Positions 59,475-64,000 of a DNA stretch of 64,000 nucleotides are shown one piece after another. Numbering within the stretch: the stretch's first letter is position 1; every line of letters starts with the position of its first letter. The position numbers and the translations under genes were made by a program. Below the pieces are notes generated by a model. That model made no database searches. It had not been told where the DNA came from and saw only the letters and a list, made by a program, of their open reading frames with translations. This stretch comes from Acidobacteriaceae bacterium (lineage in GTDB: Bacteria > Acidobacteriota > Terriglobia > Terriglobales > Acidobacteriaceae): positions 1 to 64,000 of the forward strand of contig JAOAPN010000009.1 of NCBI GenBank assembly GCA_025462885.1, in the 5' to 3' direction.

Positions 59475-60959
59475 CTATGGATTGACGGGAAGTTGCTGCG
59501 TGTTCCAGCCCCCGCCCAGAGCCTTGATCAACAGGACACTGGCGTCAAGGCGGCGACGCAGGATCTCGATATCGTTCCGTTCGTTCTGGAGTGCGGCGGT
59601 CTGCGACGTAATAACCTGCAGGTAAGTATCCACCCCACCCTCATAGCGGGTGTTGAACAGGCTCAACGACTGCTCCGCGGACGAGGTCGCATCCCGCTGC
59701 TGGGACGCCTCGGTCTCCAACTGGCGCAGTGCGGCGAGATTGTCCTCCACCTGCTGGAATGCAGTAAGGGTAGTCTGACGATAGTCAGCTACGTTTGAAT
59801 CGTACTGGGCGGTTACGATGTCGGAACTCGCCCGTCTGCGGCCATGATCGTAGAGCGTCTGCGAGAGCGTCGGTCCGACCGCCCACATCCGGCTGGGCCA
59901 CGTGAACCAGTTCAGGGCGGAAGTCCCCTCAAAGCCAGCGATCGCACTCAAACTGAGCGTCGGATAGAACGCCGCCTGCGCGATTCCGATCTGCTCGTTG
60001 GCCGAGGCCATCCGCCGTTCCTGGGCAGCAATGTCCGGGCGGCGCTCCAGCAACTGCGACGGCAGAACACCCGGGATAGTCGGAAGTGCCGGAGGCTGAA
60101 GAGTCACAGGCGTCGGAGGAATCGTAAGCGCTGCGGGGGGCTTTCCGGTCAGTACGGCGATGGCATGTTCGTATTCGCTTCGCACGATCGTGACATCGGT
60201 GGACTGCACCAGCGCGGTCTGCAACTGTGTCTGTGCCTGGGTCAGGTCTGAGAGCGGTGCCGCGCCGCCGGTATAGCGGTCGTTGGTCAACTGCACGGCG
60301 CGCTGGTAGGCGACTACGGTATCGTCGAGCAGCTTCTTCTGTCCGTCAGCAGAGCGCAGGCCGAAGTAGTCCATGGCAAGTTCTGCGTGGAGGCTAAGCC
60401 GCACATTTTCAAGGTCTGCCGCAGCCGCCTGGTTGTTCTCCTGCGCTGCAGTGATCGAGCGCCGGATTCGTCCCCAAAGATCAATCTCGTAGTTCAGATC
60501 GAGCGGAAGCTGGAAGTCTCCGGTCCCGCCGTTTGCAAGGGCAGTGTTGAAGTAGGGCCGATTGGCTGAATATCGATCCGACGCAATGGACGGCGCGGTT
60601 CCGATGGTCGGAGATTTGCTCGCCCGGTAGTACCGAATCTGCGCGCGCGACGCCTGAAAGTTAGCGTCGGCCTGCTTCAGACTCTGGTTGGCGGTATCGA
60701 CCTCGGCTTCGAGCGCATTCAGTTGCGGATCGCTGAAAAGCTCCCACCACGCGCCCTTCATCTGCTGATCGCTGGGCTGCGCGGCCTTCCATCCGTCCGT
60801 AGCCTTGAAGGCGTCGGGCCCCGCTTCCTTGAACTCCGGAGCGAGCGGTACATTCGGCTTGGTGTACTGCGGCCCGACCTTGCACCCTGAAGCCAGGAAG
60901 CAGACGCTGGCCAGGGATGCGAGGACGAGAGACCGCGTTTGGCGTGAGACGGAGAACAT
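59475..60959 (-). CDS. RND-efflux outer-membrane lipoprotein (NodT/OprM type)
   Basis: 494 aa. Lipoprotein signal SVCFLASGCKVGPQY. Two OEP repeats with long helices (AWWELFSDPQLNALEAEVDT, LDLNYEIDLWGRIRRSITAA, LLERRPDIAAQERRMASANE, ERNDIEILRRRLDASVLLIK) define the NodT family. Its start overlaps the stop of the adaptor gene (TAATG). It forms the exit duct of the tripartite RND pump. Confidence 0.95.
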   Translation of the reverse strand: MFSVSRQTRSLVLASLASVCFLASGCKVGPQYTKPNVPLAPEFKEAGPDAFKATDGWKAAQPSDQQMKGAWWELFSDPQLNALEAEVDTANQSLKQADANFQASRAQIRYYRASKSPTIGTAPSIASDRYSANRPYFNTALANGGTGDFQLPLDLNYEIDLWGRIRRSITAAQENNQAAAADLENVRLSLHAELAMDYFGLRSADGQKKLLDDTVVAYQRAVQLTNDRYTGGAAPLSDLTQAQTQLQTALVQSTDVTIVRSEYEHAIAVLTGKPPAALTIPPTPVTLQPPALPTIPGVLPSQLLERRPDIAAQERRMASANEQIGIAQAAFYPTLSLSAIAGFEGTSALNWFTWPSRMWAVGPTLSQTLYDHGRRRASSDIVTAQYDSNVADYRQTTLTAFQQVEDNLAALRQLETEASQQRDATSSAEQSLSLFNTRYEGGVDTYLQVITSQTAALQNERNDIEILRRRLDASVLLIKALGGGWNTQQLPVNP

Positions 60960-62209
60960 TACTGTGCGCCTTTCTCTTTGAGCAGGTTCGGATGAACCTG
61001 CGCCCCCGTGACCAACGAGTCAGCCGGATCCAGAATGATCTGGTCCTGGGCATTGACGCCGGAGGTAATTTCGACCGTGCTGCCAAAGTCGTGGCCGATG
61101 GTGACAGGGCGTAGTTCCACCTTGTCTCCGTGGATCACGCCGACGCGCAGGCCTTCGCCGCGGAAGAGCAGTGTGTTCGACGGAATCGTTACCACGTGGC
61201 TCCCTGCCGGCAGCTTGAAGTGGACGAAGACATAGGAGCCCGGCAACAGCTTCGCCTTCGCGTTGTCCACATCGACTTCGACGTTCAGGGTTCGGGTGGT
61301 CGGGCTGATTGCATTGGAGTTGCGAACGATCTTACCCGTGATGACCTCGCTGGGGTTCGAGTCCTGCGTGATCGTCGCGGTGTCGCCATCCTTAATCTTC
61401 CCTGCGTAGATCTCCGGTACAGCCGCAAAGACGCGAAGCGTTCCGGCCGAGGCCAGATGGAAAAGCTCCCGGGGATTCGAGGTGCCCGAATCGATCAGGT
61501 CGCCGATATCGGTATTGCGGGCGGTGATGACGCCATCGAACGGAGCAAGGATCCTCTCGTAGCTCTGCAACTGCTCCAGGCGGCGGACGTTCGCGCGACT
61601 GGCATCGACAGCGGCCTGCGCTGCGATGTAGTTGCTTTTGTTCTGATCCGCTTCCTGCTCGGATACGGCGTGCTTGGCCAGCAGAGCCTGCCAGCGATCA
61701 CTCGTCACACCGGCCAGTCTTGCATTGGCCTGGATTCGTTCGAGTTCAGCGCGTGACTGATCCAACTGCTGGTCCAGTTCCGGGGTCTCGATCGTCGCCA
61801 TCAATTGGCCCTGGCGGACGTGGGCGCCGATATCGAAGTACCACTTTTTCAGATAGCCGTTGGTGCGGGCGTAGATCGGTGTCTCGATAAAGGCCTGTAC
61901 GTTGCCCGGGAGAATGACCTCCTGTCCGGTCGCTCCGCCCGAAGGATAGGTCGTATTGACGGTCGGGATGGATGCCGCCTCGGTCGACTTTTTCAGGCCG
62001 CTCTCATGCTCGGCACGTGCGTGGATCCCGTAGACCACGGCTACTGCAAAAAGGGTGGCCAGCACCAACATGCCGGTGACGAGCGGTCCCCGCCGGGGCG
62101 GAGCCGTATTGGCCGCGGACTCCGGGGCATTCGGCTGCGGGTGGGAGGAGTCCTGTGTATGCTGCGGGGTCTGTTGTGCGGTGTTTTCCATAAATTGAGC
62201 TCCGTGCAT
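60959..62209 (-). CDS. RND-efflux periplasmic adaptor protein
   Basis: 416 aa; a second ATG 18 bp downstream is a possible start. One N-terminal helix (LVTGMLVLATLFAVAVVYGI), then lipoyl, hairpin and beta-barrel parts (YPSGGATGQEVILPGNVQAF, IGAHVRQGQLMATIETPELD, PFDGVITARNTDIGDLIDSG, RTLNVEVDVDNAKAKLLPGS). TGATG overlap with the pump gene upstream and TAATG overlap with the outer-membrane gene downstream mean tight translational coupling. Confidence 0.95.
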   Translation of the reverse strand: MHGAQFMENTAQQTPQHTQDSSHPQPNAPESAANTAPPRRGPLVTGMLVLATLFAVAVVYGIHARAEHESGLKKSTEAASIPTVNTTYPSGGATGQEVILPGNVQAFIETPIYARTNGYLKKWYFDIGAHVRQGQLMATIETPELDQQLDQSRAELERIQANARLAGVTSDRWQALLAKHAVSEQEADQNKSNYIAAQAAVDASRANVRRLEQLQSYERILAPFDGVITARNTDIGDLIDSGTSNPRELFHLASAGTLRVFAAVPEIYAGKIKDGDTATITQDSNPSEVITGKIVRNSNAISPTTRTLNVEVDVDNAKAKLLPGSYVFVHFKLPAGSHVVTIPSNTLLFRGEGLRVGVIHGDKVELRPVTIGHDFGSTVEITSGVNAQDQIILDPADSLVTGAQVHPNLLKEKGAQ

Positions 62210-64000
62210 CAGGCGTGTTCCGCCTCAAGAAGTTTGCGGTCGCGCGCTGCGCTACGCGAGTGGGTGCTGTGGATCAGTGCAAAGACGCACGGTACGAAGA
62301 CCAGCGTAGCCATCGTCGCAGCAAGCAGGCCGCCGATCACAGCGCGTCCCAGCGGAGCATTCTGCTCACCGCCGTCGCCTGCGCCCAGTGCCATGGGCAC
62401 CATGCCGATGATCATGGCCAATGCCGTCATGATAACCGGGCGGAAGCGGGTCGAGCCGGCCTCAAGCGCCGCGCGAATGGCATCGCTATGCTGTTCCAAC
62501 TGGCCCTTCGCAAACGAAACCACAAGAATACTGTTCGCCGTCGCGACACCCATGCACATGATCGCGCCCATCAGGGCCGGAACACTCAGCCTCGTATGCG
62601 TGAGGAACAGGAAGACCACGATGCCGGCCAGCGCGGCGGGCAGCGCCGTAATGATAATGAAGGGATCAACCCAGCTCTGGAAATTCACCACGATCAAGAG
62701 ATAAACCAGCACGATGGAGAAGACCAGTCCGCCAAGCAGTCCGACATACGAGGAGCGCATCGTGACTACCTGACCTTTGAGGGTCACGAACATGCCCCGC
62801 GGCATGGCCTTCTGATCATTGGCGATGATCTTTTCGATCTCGCGGCTCACGGCTCCCAGATCGCGATCCTGCACACTGCCGTAGATATCGACGACGCGCC
62901 GGATGTTGTAGTGGTTGACGACGGCAAGCTCAGTGCCGCGCTTGATCGACGTCAGATCACCAAGAATCTCGGGGTTGGTCGAGACCGGTGCGCCCGGCGT
63001 GGAGGTCGTCTTGTTGATGGGAATGTTCTGCAGGTCCTGCATCGAGCCCATCTTGTATTGCGGCGTCTGCGCGACCATGTTGTAGTTCACATGGTTCTTC
63101 ATGTTCAAGAAGAACATCGGCGTCACCTGGAAGGATCCGCTCAACGTATTCAGAACACTGGTGGTGATATCGCGCGTGGTGTATCCGCCCTGCAAAGCCT
63201 TGGTGCGATCCAGATCCAGTTGCAGTGTCGGGTTATCGAACGGCTGCTGGATGCGCAGATCGGTCAGGCCGGGGACATGGCGTAGCTCGGCCAGCATCTT
63301 GTCTGCCTGCGCCTTGCTGGCGTTGACGTCATTGCCTTCAAACTGGATGTCGATCGGAGCGGGCACGCCAAAGTTGAGAATCTGTGTCGTGATATCGGCC
63401 GGCAGCATATAAAACGTAGCGCTGGGGAAGAGTCGCGGCAACTCGCGGCGCAGTGTCCGAACGTAGTTCGCCGTTGGGTGATGATCCTCTTTCAAGGCCA
63501 CCATAACGTCTGTATCGTTTGCGCCCAGGGTTCCGTTGGTGAGGTGCTGGGTGTTCATCGTGCTGTACGGCAGGCCGGTATTGTCCAGGATGTTGTCGAT
63601 CTCATCTGCTGGAATGACCTTGCGGATCTCGTCTTCTACCAGGTCGGCCAGCCGCGTCTGCTCTTCAATACGCAGGCCGGATACGCCGCGAATGTGCAGG
63701 ATGAACTGTCCGCTATCGGTGTCGGGGAAGAAGTCCTGTCCCAGGAATGGAATCAGGATGAACATGAAGAGGCAAAGCCCGACGAAGACCGGAACGAAGA
63801 GCTTGCGCGATGCGATCAACCGATCGAGCAGTCCGGAGTAGCCAGAACGAACTCGCTCGAAGAGGCGTTCGAAGCCACGCTGGAAGCGCGCAAAATAGCC
63901 TGTCGATGTATGGTCCTTGTGACGCAGAAGGTACATCGCCAGGGTTGGAACCAACGTTCTCGAAAGAATGTAGGAGGCCAGCATGGCGAACACAACAGCT
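62209..64000 (-). CDS. RND efflux pump (AcrB/MdtB-like), N-terminal part beyond the window
   Basis: The open frame runs from the stop at 62209 to the right edge; codons before the GTG at 63993 read AV, so that GTG is internal. What is present is the C-terminal half: helices 4-12 (VVFAMLASYILSRTLVPTLA, FVPVFVGLCLFMFILIPFLG), the second periplasmic loop (FPDTDSGQFILHIRGVSGLR) and the closing GRAVIGGLLAATMATLVFVP. Proton-driven exporter; substrates unknown. Order pump-adaptor-outer-membrane channel. Confidence 0.95.
   Translation of the reverse strand, partial: AVVFAMLASYILSRTLVPTLAMYLLRHKDHTSTGYFARFQRGFERLFERVRSGYSGLLDRLIASRKLFVPVFVGLCLFMFILIPFLGQDFFPDTDSGQFILHIRGVSGLRIEEQTRLADLVEDEIRKVIPADEIDNILDNTGLPYSTMNTQHLTNGTLGANDTDVMVALKEDHHPTANYVRTLRRELPRLFPSATFYMLPADITTQILNFGVPAPIDIQFEGNDVNASKAQADKMLAELRHVPGLTDLRIQQPFDNPTLQLDLDRTKALQGGYTTRDITTSVLNTLSGSFQVTPMFFLNMKNHVNYNMVAQTPQYKMGSMQDLQNIPINKTTSTPGAPVSTNPEILGDLTSIKRGTELAVVNHYNIRRVVDIYGSVQDRDLGAVSREIEKIIANDQKAMPRGMFVTLKGQVVTMRSSYVGLLGGLVFSIVLVYLLIVVNFQSWVDPFIIITALPAALAGIVVFLFLTHTRLSVPALMGAIMCMGVATANSILVVSFAKGQLEQHSDAIRAALEAGSTRFRPVIMTALAMIIGMVPMALGAGDGGEQNAPLGRAVIGGLLAATMATLVFVPCVFALIHSTHSRSAARDRKLLEAEHA

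Noticed and set aside
1-64000. CRISPR array, rRNA genes, anti-phage systems
   Set aside because: No regularly spaced direct repeats of CRISPR length, no rRNA sequence, and no cas, restriction, retron or toxin-antitoxin pair recognised. The repeat clusters near 28450, 29231 and 43271 are too short and irregular.

Overview
The window looks like chromosomal DNA of an acidobacterium of the Acidobacteriaceae type (Edaphobacter, Granulicella and Terriglobus are the kind of genera I would expect). This is inferred from the gene families: an ADOP-type MacB permease, CadC-like winged-helix/TPR regulators, a giant Oar-like TonB receptor with an N-terminal carboxypeptidase-regulatory domain, TIG/PD40 lipoproteins, a quinoprotein paired with its own cytochrome c, and Tat-exported xylose-isomerase-like proteins. 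The DNA is moderately GC-rich and densely coding on both strands.

Layout. 1-12780 is an accessory region of exported proteins: an ADOP permease running off the left edge, a winged-helix/TPR regulator, a di-haem oxidoreductase, a TIG/beta-propeller lipoprotein, an NTF2-like protein, a Tat-type cupin and a YVTN propeller. 12796-15070 is scarred: a decayed duplicate of the cupin/YVTN junction, then a mobile-element relic (truncated trbI-like gene head-to-head with a truncated tyrosine integrase) abutting tRNA-Phe. 15310-23443 holds a secreted adenosine deaminase, a membrane MutS-like ATPase, an SGNH hydrolase, gamma-glutamyltransferase and an unrecognised exported protein. 23594-26340 is a GntR(YtrA-type)-ABC-permease operon with a palindromic operator. 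26480-33727 is housekeeping: DAHP synthase, ispE (with a large in-frame palindrome-rich insertion), tRNA-Gln, prs, rplY, pth, rpsF, rpsR, rplI. 34112-38881 has a TPR protein, a prolyl oligopeptidase, a MacB-type permease and tRNA-Ser.

39393-49562 reads as one substrate-use cluster: di-haem cytochrome c, translationally coupled PQQ dehydrogenase, two signal-bearing TIM-barrel isomerase/epimerase-like proteins, a NupG-type MFS permease and a TonB receptor. The inferred logic is outer-membrane uptake, periplasmic oxidation, periplasmic rearrangement or cleavage, then inner-membrane import. This is the best candidate here for an undescribed pathway.

49751-64000 carries a DUF2235 hydrolase, a TetR-controlled FUSC/HlyD/YtcA/TolC efflux operon, a molybdo-flavoenzyme (PaoABC-like) operon collapsed by two in-frame deletions plus loss of an Fe-S ligand, and an RND efflux operon running off the right edge.

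Two dispersed repeat families were found by eye: a long inverted-repeat element (copies at 19797-19976 and 33887-34120, both between convergent genes) and an 18-bp repeat scattered through the ispE-pth region. All functions are read from sequence motifs without database searches.
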